Notes: generated by a model from the sequence alone, not told the origin. Numbered from the stretch's first letter, positions 13,001 through 24,234 are shown. The stretch is 64,000 bases of DNA from Parelaphostrongylus tenuis (GCA_019055375.1 JAHQIW010000969.1:50347-114346), one strand, 5' to 3'. A program made the numbers and translations.

Positions 13001-14730
13001 CACTGAGTTGACGTAATGTATGTATGCTATCATGAAAAGTCAAATCAAACGAAATATTTCCTCTTCTAACAACGTATCGTTTTGTGATTCACTCTGGCTT
13101 ACTCGTTACTTTAGACGAATTGATGTCGCTCAATATCTTGAAAGTCATCGGATTCTTTCTATACTACATGCGTAGGGTGTACTACACTTTAAAGCCTCTG
13201 AACGAATGGCGGATTTATACAGAAGTAATTGATTAGGATTTTCTTAGGAAATAGTGCCAGATAGACCGACTACGGAAAAATATCCGCCTGTCGCATATCA
13301 TATTGCTTGGTGCATCTGTGTGTGTTTGAAAACGGTCGGCGCCAACTGTTATGAGAGGGATGAAAAGTGCGGCGACAACGGCCACATTACAACGAAGTCC
13401 GCAGCAGCAGTTGCTTGGGTACCAGCAGAAGGTTCTCTATCTGTTACAACTAAATGGCGCTGCGGCTGTTGGATTCATCATACCTGACTTTTCCTCGTCA
13501 CATCGAAGCACCACACTGCAGCATATTTTTACAATTCGAATGGGGAAAGTTTGAGTTGGTCGACGCAGTCCATTAGCAGAGTAAGCCTCAGAACAACGAA
13601 AGAGTTTAGTGACAAGCGGCGATCACTATCCTGTTAACATTTTGAGAAGCCAGCTGAAGTGTGAACTTAATTTATAGGCGTTTCTGCACAAATTTCTAGA
13701 CTAAACTCTAAATTAGCTCTCCTAGTTTGGCTGAGGTCTCACTAATAACTGAGAAGTTCGAATCTTGCATTTTCTAGTTCTATCAGACATTTTTTCATAG
13801 TAAAACAGAAGATTAAGGATTGATCAGTTCGCACACTCGGAAAAGGTGAGACCCGGATTCAGCTTTCGTCCCAAGTGTAGGGCTTGCTTATCACTCAACA
13901 TTCTCAGGCAGTAGTGTCTTTAATGAATCTATGCCATAATTAGTAGGGTTTCTGGTGATCTGCTCAACCGTCAGAATAAAGATTATTCAAAATACTTTCA
14001 AGCAATTATGTGACCTGGTGACACGTCAGGCAGAGTGCATGCTATTCTCACCTTGCAGATCTTTTGTTGATCTCTAATAATTGCAATTATGTACTGATCA
14101 TTAAAAAATTCGGCGAGACTCTTTGACGGGATGAATACTTGATAATCTGCTAGGAATAAGTCTTACTATTCCTGTAAGAGTGCGTTTAGCTTTTTAGATC
14201 ATTTCACAATTTGATGAATTACTGATACAATGGAAAACCTTACTTTATGTATCAGCCTGACAACCTTTTCGTTGGCAGGCCTCTCCGAGAGCACTATGGC
14301 CTTCTACCATCCGTAATCTCTTTTATCGTCTTGTTGCTCGTGCTGGATGCCTCAAAGTCAAAGAAAATTGAAAACAAGGCTTCATTTTAGTAATAATACC
14401 ACTAGCTGACATGTTCGTTTGAAGTCAAAATGTCAGATTATTTTCAGTCGTTTGTGATTTACATAGTTATAGATGTTCAATGGCAGCTAAATATCAAGCG
14501 CAAATATATTGCTTTCGAAGGGCTTAGCAAAAAATTCAATTGAGTCGCTGTCACCGTAGTGAACAGAAAAAAACATTTGGATTCTACATAACCACTGAAA
14601 TGAGAGAAATGGTGAAGTGTAATGTGGAAAGCAGAGAAGGAAGAGCTTCGAAAATACGATAAGACAGTGAAAAAACAATAGGAATGTTTATGTGGTGTTC
14701 AACTTCACCAAACCTTAACAGAAGGAGAAC
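13001..14730 (+). CDS. Probable additional exon(s) of the coiled-coil gene near 13246-13500
   Basis: After TTTTCTTAG an open frame begins at 13246 (EIVPDRPTTEKYPP...). An overlapping second frame from 13351 reads SPQQQLLGYQQKVLYLLQLN, which is helical and Gln/Leu-rich like the neighbouring exons. The two frames need a splice or frameshift between them, and I could not find one with clean sites. The rest of the interval, about 13560-14730, shows nothing recognisable. The exact exon structure is therefore open. Confidence 0.4.
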
Positions 14731-14877
14731 CATCCAACGCAGTGTGTAAGAAACAATAAACGTGCCACCGTTTCTCATTTCTTCGAAAAGTAATTGACAG
14801 CCTGGCTTGGAAATCTGAAATATTTTCAAATCGAGTGGCTGTCCACTTTGCGAGAATTTTATAGACGATACACGAAC
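14731..14877 (-). CDS. Isolated minus-strand exon, unrecognised
   Basis: A 49-codon exon bounded by AG on its upstream side and GT downstream, phase 0 at both ends. It reads VRVSSIKFSQSGQPLDLKIF and continues to ...GTFIVSYTLRW, a mix of beta-like hydrophobic and polar residues. The wider open frame is 14584-14922. It sits antisense to the surrounding plus-strand genes and 33 bases from a mariner relic, so it may belong to a nested gene or a pseudogene. Confidence 0.4.
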
Positions 14878-14910
14878 CTGTTCAAAGCTCATTAGTTTGG
14901 TTTGTGTACT

Positions 14911-15517
14911 AGGATTGAGCAAAAAGTTCTTGCAAGTTTTGAAAGTTTCGTTTTATGTACAGATTAACAACAAAAGGAACAATAACTATTCTTAAAAGTA
15001 TAGACTATTGTCCGCGATTTTCTGCCATCGTTCTGCAAGATTCCGGATCCTGGCGAGGCTTATTCTGGACAAAGTCAAGTTAATGCAACTTGTTGACAGC
15101 GGTCCGCTGCAAAACACCAGTCATTTCATCCGAATCACGAGTGCACGATGAAGACTCAGTATCCAGTGCGGCTTGCAAGTTGCTTTCATTTAAAACAGAT
15201 GGCCGGCTAGAATGAGGCTTGTCTTCGAGATCAGATTTGCTTTTCTAAATCGCTTGAACCATCTTCCCACAGTCGACTTTATTGCAGTATTAGTACCTTA
15301 GCCCTTATCAATCTTATTAACTCCTTTAAAATCGTTAAACCTTTTCTCCTGTTATGGCAGATCAGCACACACAAATCATACTGTCCATCAGACATTTTGG
15401 AGCTGATATCAATGAACTATATGTAATATAGATACAAAGCTACCAGTGAAAAACTGCACAAAATTCTCAATAAAAATGAAACTTACAAAGTTTCCTAGAA
15501 TTTTTTGGTCAGCTTAA
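14911..15517 (-). mobile_element. Internally deleted mariner element
   Basis: About 607 bases with imperfect terminal inverted repeats (left 14911-14940, right about 15490-15517, sharing an AAAAAGTTCT-like core). On the minus strand are remains of a mariner transposase. They include a helix-turn-helix end (TVGRWFKRFRKA), the linker motif read as KPHSSRPSVLNE, and the C-terminal tail (RNLAERWQKIAD). The catalytic middle with the DNA-cutting Asp residues is missing and frames are broken. It is a non-autonomous relic. Confidence 0.75.
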
Positions 15518-15693
15518 CAAATTCGATGATGTTTTCGGCGTAAATACAGATAGGAGATAGGGAGAGGTGCTGTCAGGAATGGCATTTGTGTTACTAACCG
15601 CATAGTTTAAACTTGATGGCAATGCATAACATAGTCGGGTAGTTGTTGACAGACTAAGTTCGAAACCCAGTTTGCTGTTGTTTTGTTGTGAAA

Positions 15694-15987
15694 ATGAGAG
15701 ATTCTATCGAATTTGTAGATGAATTCGGTTTCAGACTGCGTGATGTAGTAGTGTCGAATGTTGCGGCACTGTTTACAAACGTGCCACGGTCGATGCTTGA
15801 CTCTCAACTTGGTCATCTTGTGGCCGACGTGATGATCAGCTACATGCATAAGCAAGTTGCCGACGTCGCAGATCTGCTATCCGCTGACATCGTTCGCATT
15901 CTTTCTGCTGAGTTAGACTTCTATCATCTCATCAACTCTCTTAACTATATTCCCGACCCGTGCCCTATAGAAAACGATGAGCACTGA
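15694..15987 (+). CDS. Last exon of a PCM1-like protein (C-terminal domain)
   Basis: A 97-codon open frame ending in TGA at 15985-15987, followed by AATAAA at 16111. It reads DSIEFVDEFGFRLRDVVVSN, then a run of short helices, and ends with the segment DIVRILSAELDFYHLINSLN. From memory of the family, that last segment resembles the conserved motif near the C-terminal part of vertebrate PCM1 (an acidic-start helix, NEL-AFF-like core, then L-QDL-like end). This was not aligned with a tool. PCM1 scaffolds centriolar satellites. The upstream splice site is unclear: a phase-matching AG lies at 15699-15700 but is not pyrimidine-rich, and ATG at 15694 could be a start. An alternative is a winged-helix PCI-type tail such as that of eIF3 subunit k. 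Probably the end of the gene beginning upstream of 6209. Confidence 0.6.
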   Translation: MRDSIEFVDEFGFRLRDVVVSNVAALFTNVPRSMLDSQLGHLVADVMISYMHKQVADVADLLSADIVRILSAELDFYHLINSLNYIPDPCPIENDEH

Positions 15988-16110
15988 GTGTCATTGATAT
16001 CTTATCGCTTCTTATTTTATCTATTATTCATTACCACTGTTTAACAAAGTAAATTACTGCTTGTCTCACTTCTCATCCTTGTGATTTTTGATACATTTTA
16101 TTTTTATGCA

Positions 16111-16116
16111 AATAAA
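16111..16116 (+). terminator. Polyadenylation signal AATAAA
   Basis: Canonical hexamer 124 bases after the stop of the PCM1-like exon and about 350 bases before the dolichol kinase acceptor. A second AATAAA is at 16239-16244. Spacing fits 3'-end formation between operon members. Confidence 0.55.
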
Positions 16117-16450
16117 TTGACGTGCTTGAATTCATTGTACAGTATCTTCGTTGAATAGTCAGCGCTATCTGATATATAAGGTAAATTATATCTGCTTCGG
16201 GAAAATCCCAGTTATTTCAAAAAAGAGGTCGAGTGAGCAATAAAAGTAAACTTGGTCGATTCACTTGTGTTTCATTCTAAAATTCAGGTATCTTTTGTGT
16301 CTAATTGATCCTAATACATTGAAATTACCGTCATAGATTATGACTGTTTACGGGATCAAGCTGGCTAACGAATAGTATTACTATACGTGATGCACTGAAC
16401 AGATGTATGTCTGATATGAGTAACCTTTTTCCATTTCGCACTACTTTTCC

Positions 16451-16468
16451 TTGATTTTAGAACTCATG
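16451..16468 (+). promoter_or_regulatory. Likely trans-splice acceptor before dolichol kinase start
   Basis: TTGATTTTAG ends at 16460 and an ATG follows five bases later at 16466, in frame with the dolichol kinase exons. No convincing cis donor was found between the preceding gene's stop and this site. In nematodes such a site usually receives a spliced leader. An undetected upstream exon is the alternative. Confidence 0.45.
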
Positions 16469-19400
16469 ATTGACTACGGTCCTCTAGTTGAACTGGCTAT
16501 CGTTACCACTTTGATGGTCGTCGTTTGTTCCCCTCTGACATCGCGATGCCATCCTGCTTTCGTTAACATTGTGGTGTTACTCAGCGTTTCAATAGCGATG
16601 ATCATCTACAGCATTTTGATGAACCTCTCCATGTTTGAGCTGTTCGATTTTCTTTGGCGGATCGTCTTCAATTCGGAACGATCACGGTAAGCTTCAGGTC
16701 CTGTGTTAATCTGTATATACAGCAGAGATCTTGATTTCCTTATCAAAGCTCCTCATTTTGTATTACCCAGTGCGGCCAGATCTTTTACATTAGTCGTCGG
16801 TGTCACTTAATAGGTGGAAGTGGTATCTCGACATTGTGTGTTATCACCGCTAAACTATGGTGAATGAGAGGTTCGAAAATTTTGGAAGGAGCGGACTCAA
16901 AAGAAACTGGTGCGGTCAGTTAGTCATGACAGTAACAAGCCAGTGGGTGTTGTAGACGTACATTTTGGATTTTCAATATACACTTTCGCCTTATTTCCTA
17001 GGGGTGCAGCTCTTAGTTCCTTAGCTTTCCACTACTCATGTAGTATTCATCTATTGAATAAAATTTTCCAATTCTTCGAATACCGCGAAAACCATTTTGT
17101 ACCACGCCGCGCGAGGTCGAGTTTCGCTCATCTACTGTAATCGTGGCGTCGCGTCGCGGAGCATTGTATTAGCGCGCGCCGCCATGGAAATGAAAGAATT
17201 CATTCGATAAATCTAAGTTCTAAGAGGCACTATCAGTACTCTGTGAATGGACATCACTAAAGAGACTTTCATAACTTTTTTTTTTACTAAAAAACAACGC
17301 CCATGTGTCATAAATACACTATATTTGAGCCGAAAACGACGTGTTCGAAACCAAACATATTTCTAGTTCTTATCAATACGCAGAGCGCATGTGGCGCAGT
17401 GGTTAGAGGTGCCCTGCGTCGCACACGAGGTCAATGGTTCGATCTCGCGCTCATGGCTCAGCAAGCCATCCATCCCTCCGGGGTCGGTAAACGGTACCAG
17501 ACAGGTCTCAGACTTGTCTGGGAGGATAAGCAGCATTGACTCGGTTCAGCGGGAGGCCTCCGCGAGTCATTGTAATGGCCAGATATGCATTCAATCACCT
17601 CAAACGAAATCAAAAAATTGAAGTCGAATGCATGGCACATCCCTCAGGGATTGATCAACGCCGAGAGCTTTTATCCTTTTATCAATACTGTTTTCTTACT
17701 TCATCTATGTTTTAATAGTTATTCGGAACTTTGAATAATAGAGATTTTGATATAGGATATGGTTCCTGATAGGCTATCATGGTGCAGCTTGCTTTTAAAA
17801 TGCAAATACCAGTGATATTGAAAATCCTTTCAATTAAAATATCTAATTAGGCATAGTTTTTACATTCTCTACTATGAGTGGTCTACGATAATCTGAAAAG
17901 AATTAACATTTTTTGCATACAAATTCCAACTACTCAAAATGGCATAGGTATCATACACAAGGTACTCTTATTTTTTAGAATATCACTGGCTGACGTATCT
18001 TCTAGCAAATGTGAAGTCACCATATCAAGTAAACTCAGCACAATAACCAATCCAAAATCCAGTGATTGGTCTTCGGTTGTTTGGGAGTAACCGATTCCTG
18101 ATTATATATAATAGCTCTGAAAGATTCAAAATGAGCCATGCACTAAAATAAACCTTGCAGAAGAGAAATTACTCACGTAGGTAGTGGAATGCAATAACCA
18201 TTAAAAACACATGGCCGATCAAATCTTTGATACACTAATGGGCGGCCACAACCGCCTGGAGATGAAGCCATGGTCATTAAAGATCATGATGATTGTTGAA
18301 GCTAATTCGAGACGTGAGATTTGGGTGGTGTACAGGAAATCATCTTGAATGCATATTGAGTCAAGTAGAAATAAGTAGAACTCGTAAATTTAGTGCGCAT
18401 GATTATTGACAAGGTGCACCGATGAATAACGATCATTGTTAAGTATAATTGGATCTATGAAGATACCCACAGAATGATATCCACAAAAATTTACAGTTCT
18501 ATAGAATTTTTATTTCTTGATATGTGCTAATACCTGGAAACCTGTTGTGAGGTATCTGTGAAGAAGTATCGCATCCAGGGTGCAGTATCATTTTTGACAA
18601 AACAATTCAATATCAAGTAATTGTTTTAGCATTATTCCTGCTACCAGTCTTTATGAATGAATCTTTCCACTGATTTATTGATCACAAAACTTCTTTTAGT
18701 AGCTATAATAGTCTGAGTTTACTCGAAATTACAACATTGTGACGAAAACGCGCACTACGTACATGTCGACCGCCCCGCCTGCCTCACCAAAACCAACGCG
18801 ACGTCGCTTGCTATGAACGGCAGTATCTTAAGGGTTAAACCAGTTCAGGACATAGTTTTTTGGTCAACCTTCAAGATTTTTGTAGTTTTCTCATACTTAC
18901 TAGACTATCATAAAGTTTGGGGCCAATCCAGTTTTTTTTCTCTTGATGCTCTTTTTCTTCCTCATCTCTTAACTAAAATTCGCTTATCGTAAACCGTTGC
19001 AAGCATGCATACGTCTGCTACTTCATCCCTTTGGGTATGATTGGACAAGGCGCTAGCTCCGCCTCGTTCGGTTTAACTCTACTATTATCATGGCTGAGCT
19101 AATGTGAAAAACTGCTGACTTCTTCCAATTTTTTCTATCGTAAGGAATGTTTGGTAGCTGTTACTGCATTTTACATCAAACTAAAGGGCATTTGTAGCGT
19201 AGCCGTTAGATGTGCCTTATGACACACGCATAGTACTTGGTTCGATCCCACACTCTGCGCTTGCCACACCTTCAATTCTTCAGCGATCAACAAATGAACC
19301 CAAACTTATCTGAGATTATAGAAGCATTACGTTGCTACGTCGGTAGGATTTCGCAACTTATAGAGGCAGATTTACATCCAATCACCTCCACGTATTCGGT

Positions 19401-22400
19401 GAATTCGAAAACAAGAAAATCTGTCGGGGATTGGTCAACGTTATACACATTATCTTCTAATACTGAGCCAGTCAATGTTGATGACGCTGGAGGGACCATT
19501 CAAAAAATTGATAAGGTTTTCCACGGAGTCAATATAGCGAAATGCTAGAGTATAAGGTTTCACTTGCACCTCAGGCATCTGAAGAACTTACTCAAACTGG
19601 GTTTCTCTCTTTCTACTGAACAATTATTCTGAAGATAAAGAATATAGGATGTAGATTATTTGAAATTCATTTCTTATATTATTTTTCTCCTATCTACTGA
19701 CAATCTACTTGTTTAGAATATGTCTAAGAACAAGTATCGTAATTGGAATTTCTCTGAATTTTGCTATACTCTATACGATCTTTCAGGTACTTTCTTCTAA
19801 TCTTTTGGGTATGTAACGTCTTAGCTTCAATTGGATTTGGCATTTTTGTAAATGCAATCGGTCGAAGTTCTACAATACATAGGTAGATAAGATCATGTCC
19901 ACCTCTATACTAGGTGACTTATTCTCTTCAGATTTAGAAAATTCTTCCATCTGACGGTGTCTATGATTTATTTGTCTGGCATTCGTTATGATCACGATTT
20001 TGTTTGGTTATGTGGATGGATGATGTTGTGCATGTTCGTTATTGTAGAAGTGAGTGATCAGTTCTTACTGAAAACTCTTCATAATTATTAAACTTCATCT
20101 TAAAAATTACTTGTTTATTTTACGGAACTTTATTGCTTATTAACACATTCGCGACAGACCATTCATAGCGTGACTGATTGACACATCAAAACAAGTACTG
20201 AATTACTTATTTGTACGCAAGGAACTAAATTCTTGAGATCGTCGTTCTACTCCTTAATTTACGAAATGAGAGAAGTGTTAAGAAAGGGCTTGAAGAGCTT
20301 TGAATATGGTTTTCGAAGTCTTAAATTGGCGCACGTATGGACACTATCGTGTCTGTACGGTCCGTTATAGGTTAAGTATCAGTCTCCTTTTGGTAGAACT
20401 GAGAACTAATCTATACATACTAAGTGAGATTGGTAGCTGAAAAAAAAGCAAGTTCTCTAAAATTTTCTACTACCTTCTAACTTTTGTCCACCTAATCATA
20501 CGATACTCTTCTCACTGGAAACATTTTTTCTAAAATGGAAAAGATTAGGAGGGCAGAGCCAATCTGCAACTAATGTCATCAGACCAGTGTATTCTATTCT
20601 TTGCTTGGTCGAATGTTCTGATACGACATTTTTGATGGAATTTGTGCTATTTGACGAGATGAAAACCTCTGTAGGTTCTTCGCTTCTTTAAAGTTCCACC
20701 TTGGGAGCAGGCATTGAACAATTTTCTTCTATCAATGAAAGATGAACAAGATTCAGCACTGTTACTCACTCCAATATTCCTTCTTCTAGGTGAAGATTTT
20801 TTTAAACCTTTTTCTTCCTGTCAGATTTTTCTCTGTCACCCTATCTGCTGAGTAATGATGTTCAACATAGGTGTCTTCTTACCGTTGTTCCTTTCTCCAA
20901 ATGAACAATCACCACATCTATATCATCTGGCTGGAGTAGCTGCTACTGGAGTCGGCGACAGTGTGGCAGCTATCGTCGGTTCTCAATGGGGAAGAACGAA
21001 GTGGCCAAGGTCAGTTACATTTTATGTTATAATATACGTGTCAATCGAGGTCTCTTACCAAAAGTTCTTTTCTAACTGTGGATTCGCTTTTTTTGTTAGC
21101 GCTGACGATGTTATTGACTATCTTTCTAATTAGTTCATGAGGTTTATCTGATGGATACCAAATTGAGATCTTTACTTTGAGCTGCCAATTCAAGAGTTTT
21201 GAGGAGAATCGTAAGTGATCTAGGTTTTTTCAACTTAACCTTTTTGTTTATTCGAATGAATGCTCTAAGGTTAAGCTTAGGGTTTTTAAGTCGGCGGTCT
21301 TTCAGAATAACTTTTTTTTTTATGTGAGCTAAATTCAGTGCTTACAAAACACCTTGATTTATCATCAGCAAATGTGTCAAAAGTTGTGCTTCCGAAAAAA
21401 AGACGTTCTTGCAACATCCGGCAAGTACATATTTTAAAAAGAAAACATCTGAAGCGTTCTGGTATGTAGACGTCCTTAAGTTTGCGACTACTTTATCATC
21501 AATTTTACTCTTAACAAAGTGAATACTAGCTGCATTAGCAAGATTGGGACCTAAGACATGAAACGGAAATGCCCGAGACAAAATAGCAGGCACGTTCTCT
21601 TCAAACTAAAATTTCTGGCTAAGACATAACATATCCTACCACAAAAACAAGAGCCGCATTTACTTACGAGCATGGAGATCATCCTCTCTACTGCTTATAT
21701 CGAAGTCAAAATACTCCTATTCTTAGTCGCAGTGTTTTGTTTTATACTATGACGAACCTAAGGAAGTAAATTTCACAAGAAAAGGCATCTGCTGGACATT
21801 CTTTTGATCTCATTTGACATCTCGAAGATGGGATATTATTCGAACATGTGGTGTGCATAGCCCAGCTCAGTATTGTATGATATGTTATCACATAGTTCAA
21901 GTAGTGAAGAATAATCTCAGTTTGGATGGGAAACTCAAGTCCCGAATGAAATAGCAAAGCACTGGGAAGACCGCCGATTCAAAAATGGGAGTTCTGGGTT
22001 CGTAGATCTGTAAATTGAACGATAGATTAGCTGAAATTTCTGAGCACGGCTCCTGCTACTTTCTTTTCACCACATTTCTTCCTCACGTCGTTTTTTGTCG
22101 AACGTCATACTTTAATTATGTATTCTTTGTAGATAGCCATCAAATTTGAAATGCTTATTCGTCTTTACACTATGGGCTTTTATAAACAGTTTCAATCTAT
22201 CCTATGATTCCCATTTTCACGTGGATTCTCCGATGATTCCTCATCGTCTTCTCTTCAGCTTATTGAACATTGTCTCTGTTTAACTTGTGCTTTTGGGAAA
22301 CATGAAGATGTCGACATCTTAGAATTAGAATAATCAATGCATATGTTCCTTTTATCTTGTTTGTTCTACTTCATTATTTAATGCTGTGTGGCAGTGAGAA

Positions 22401-22829
22401 ACTTGGGCGAATCTGTTCCACTCCGACAGACTTCTTTGCCTATGAATCTTGGGAAGTGGTGAACGAAAGAGCTGTCTTATCGTCTCTCAAATGCAATAAG
22501 ATTCACCTTTAATATCAATATAAGACTGGTCCAGCTTTGGTCGACTGGACAACTCAATATACTTACTCAAATGAGCAGGTTTCTTAAAGTTCTCATACGA
22601 TAATGTAGATCTGATTTGCTTTTTCAGGGGAAAGAAATCCGTCGAGGGTTCAACGGCGATGGCTGTAGCGACTACAATATTTCTGTTGTTGGCGCGGCCA
22701 TTCTGTGTTCCTCCACTTCCTTCGTGCGCACATATTGTGTTTGTTTCCCTTATTCTTTCTGCCGTCGAGGCTGTTACCGTTAATGTCGACAACATTATAC
22801 TCCCTACTGTTGGTTATCTTCTACTGTAG
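16466..22829 (+). CDS. Dolichol kinase (CTP-dependent), six exons
   Basis: Catalyses CTP + dolichol to dolichyl phosphate at the ER membrane, the lipid carrier for N-glycosylation, O-/C-mannosylation and GPI anchors. Exons are 16466-16686, 19787-19882, 19932-20049, 20675-20789, 20871-21009 and 22628-22829, all phase-matched with GT/AG ends. The protein is 296 residues and almost entirely membrane segments. Family landmarks are RKFFHL near residue 108, HLAGVAATGVGDSVAA at about 202-217 (the CTP-binding motif, human GVGDTVAS), and GKKSVEGS near 231 (human GTKKTFEGT). The C-terminus ends in a membrane helix after VTVNVDNIILP. Human DOLK is 538 residues, so about 240 N-terminal residues are absent unless further exons lie upstream. 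Retained length matches plant phytol and farnesol kinases of the same fold. Introns carry two family A SINEs (17.4 and 19.2 kb). Identity is near certain; the start is not. Confidence 0.93.
17383..17684 (+). repeat. SINE family A, full copy
   Basis: tRNA-derived SINE. The A box TGGCGCAGTGG fits the pol III consensus and a B-box-like GGTTCGATCTC follows about 48 bases later. The body contains CAGACAGGTCTCAGACTTG and ATATGCATTCAATCACCTC. The tail ends GGGATTGATCAACGCCGAGA then TTTTATCCTTTTATC. Reading frames inside it are fortuitous. It lies in dolichol kinase intron 1. Confidence 0.85.
17685..19185. other. Dolichol kinase intron 1, no further content recognised
   Basis: AT-rich. A short GC-richer patch at about 18770-18830 was noted without assignment. 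Confidence 0.5.
19186..19450 (+). repeat. SINE family A, diverged copy
   Basis: Head with GTAGCGTAGCCGTTAGATG and a perfect-looking B box GGTTCGATCCC. Central TTTACATCCAATCACCTCC and tail GGGGATTGGTCAACG match the family. It lies in dolichol kinase intron 1. Confidence 0.7.
21010..22627. other. Dolichol kinase intron 5
   Basis: 1.6 kb intron between the CTP-binding exon and the last exon. No exon, repeat family member or RNA gene was recognised on either strand. Confidence 0.6.
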
Positions 22830-23342
22830 CTACTTAGTTCATATTTTAGGGTTTATTGCAGTGTACGCCTTCTGAGGAAGCTTATATGGAGGTATTCTTA
22901 GTTTTTAGCAGGGCTTAGTGTAGACAGAATGCGTATTCATCAGTACATGAAATAGGGTTTTTGGGGAAATGCACATTCTCCATTTGTACCCTTGTATCAT
23001 TTCGATGTTGTGAAAGTTTCACTTAACAACGTTTATTTTGCAGTACAGTCTTGCAACAGCCTACAAAAAAAACTTTCTTCACATAAAATCTGTACTACAA
23101 TTCATAAACGCTTCTTACATAAAGTTTATTAGAATTACCTTCAAAATACTTTACCTAACGAGGATTTGTAACCATTATTATCAATCCCTTCTTCCCTATA
23201 ATTGCATAGAGAATGCAGTTCCGACACAGAGTCTACAATTATTTTTCATTACTTCACCTTTATTTGATCCGTATCGCAGTTTTCTTCCTACTCTACGGGT
23301 GCCAGTACTTCTAGTATGCGGTTCGCGTCCTCGCTTGCTTGA
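22830..23342. other. 3' flank of dolichol kinase, no gene seen
   Basis: No canonical AATAAA was noticed close to the stop. Open frames over 23038-23379 are not convincing. Confidence 0.4.
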
Positions 23343-23420
23343 ACGTTTCATCTTCTTTACGAGCGTCGTAGAAGACTGATCGAGCACGTCTCTTTGCAAT
23401 CTCGAGGATAGCCAGGCCAG
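23343..23420 (+). repeat. Dispersed repeat R, copy 1
   Basis: Contains TGATCGAGCACGTCTCTT and TCTCGAGGATAGCC. Related sequence occurs at 47889-47945, 49029-49085 and 62775-62825 around a core TGAATGCTGGTCGAGC. Family type unknown. Confidence 0.4.
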
Positions 23421-23715
23421 GACAATCCTTAAGGTATTAGATATCGATTGCCGGAGTTTGTTAGCAGGCTGCGTGATCAATTCTGAGCCGAACATCGCTA
23501 ATAACGAGTATCACTCTGCCACAGCCCCCTCCAGAGTCTACAACTCACCGACGAAAACTCTTCTTTCTGCAAGTAAACCAAATCTTGCAAACCAAAGTCG
23601 AAGCGATTCAGAAATACTTCGAAATTCTAGTATTTGTTTATTGCTTTTTTCGCAGTGTTATGAGGTTACATGCCTAAGAGAATTGAGTGGTGAACAAAAA
23701 CAGCGAAGTTTATAA
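23421..23715 (+). CDS. Possible last exon, Ser/Asn-rich protein
   Basis: Plus-strand frame ending at the stop 23713-23715. It reads GCVINSEPNIANNEYHSATA, then a Ser-, Pro- and Asn-rich stretch with NSPTKTLLSASKP and SRSDSEILRNS, which look like phosphorylation sites in a disordered tail. The upstream edge runs into repeat R, so the exon start is uncertain. A minus-strand frame (23196-23495) overlaps and is basic. No family recognised. Confidence 0.4.
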
Positions 23716-23804
23716 AGCGAAATCGCATACACGACCGAACTGTTAAGGGTTGGTGACTGATAGCTAATACAGAGATGTTGGAGAATGAATAGTGGCGCAA
23801 ATGT

Positions 23805-23885
23805 GCCTCGGTGATGTAGTAGTAGTAGCACGCGTCCCCGGTATGGATGAAACGAGGGTTCGAGTCCTGTCTGAGGTCGTAATTT
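23805..23885 (+). repeat. tRNA-like head, SINE family B related
   Basis: TAGTAGTAGCACGCGTCCCCGG followed by a perfect B box GGTTCGAGTCC. It fits the family B head but lacks the family tail. The sequence does not fold as a standard tRNA that I can verify. Confidence 0.5.
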
Positions 23886-24234
23886 TGCTCACCACTCAGT
23901 CCGCTTAGATTCAGAAATAGTTACCACATTGTTGCATCTGGTACAGAGCTATGTAGTACATATTGTACCAAATCAGTGAATATCATATTTTGTCTTCATA
24001 TGACATCCAACCCAACATTTCTTCCAGGTGCTAAGTTTTGGTTGTCCGTGCAGGAACAGATGTGTTGCAGTAGAAATTTAGTGGCTTATGCGGTTGGATT
24101 ATAATCGGTGGCTTAGTGCTGATTGCGCTGGAATCGTTTGGCTTGGCTTAGTTGCGAGAGGTTTTGCGTTGCAAGTTGAATTAACGTTGAATGTACGATG
24201 AGTAGTGGATATTCCTGCCACGCGGGTCTGATGA

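Noticed and set aside
17303..17640. Three overlapping ORFs of 60-78 codons
   Set aside because: They lie inside a family A SINE, and the same frames recur by repeat identity, not as genes.
22487..22795. 102-codon minus ORF
   Set aside because: Shadow of the last dolichol kinase exon on the opposite strand.
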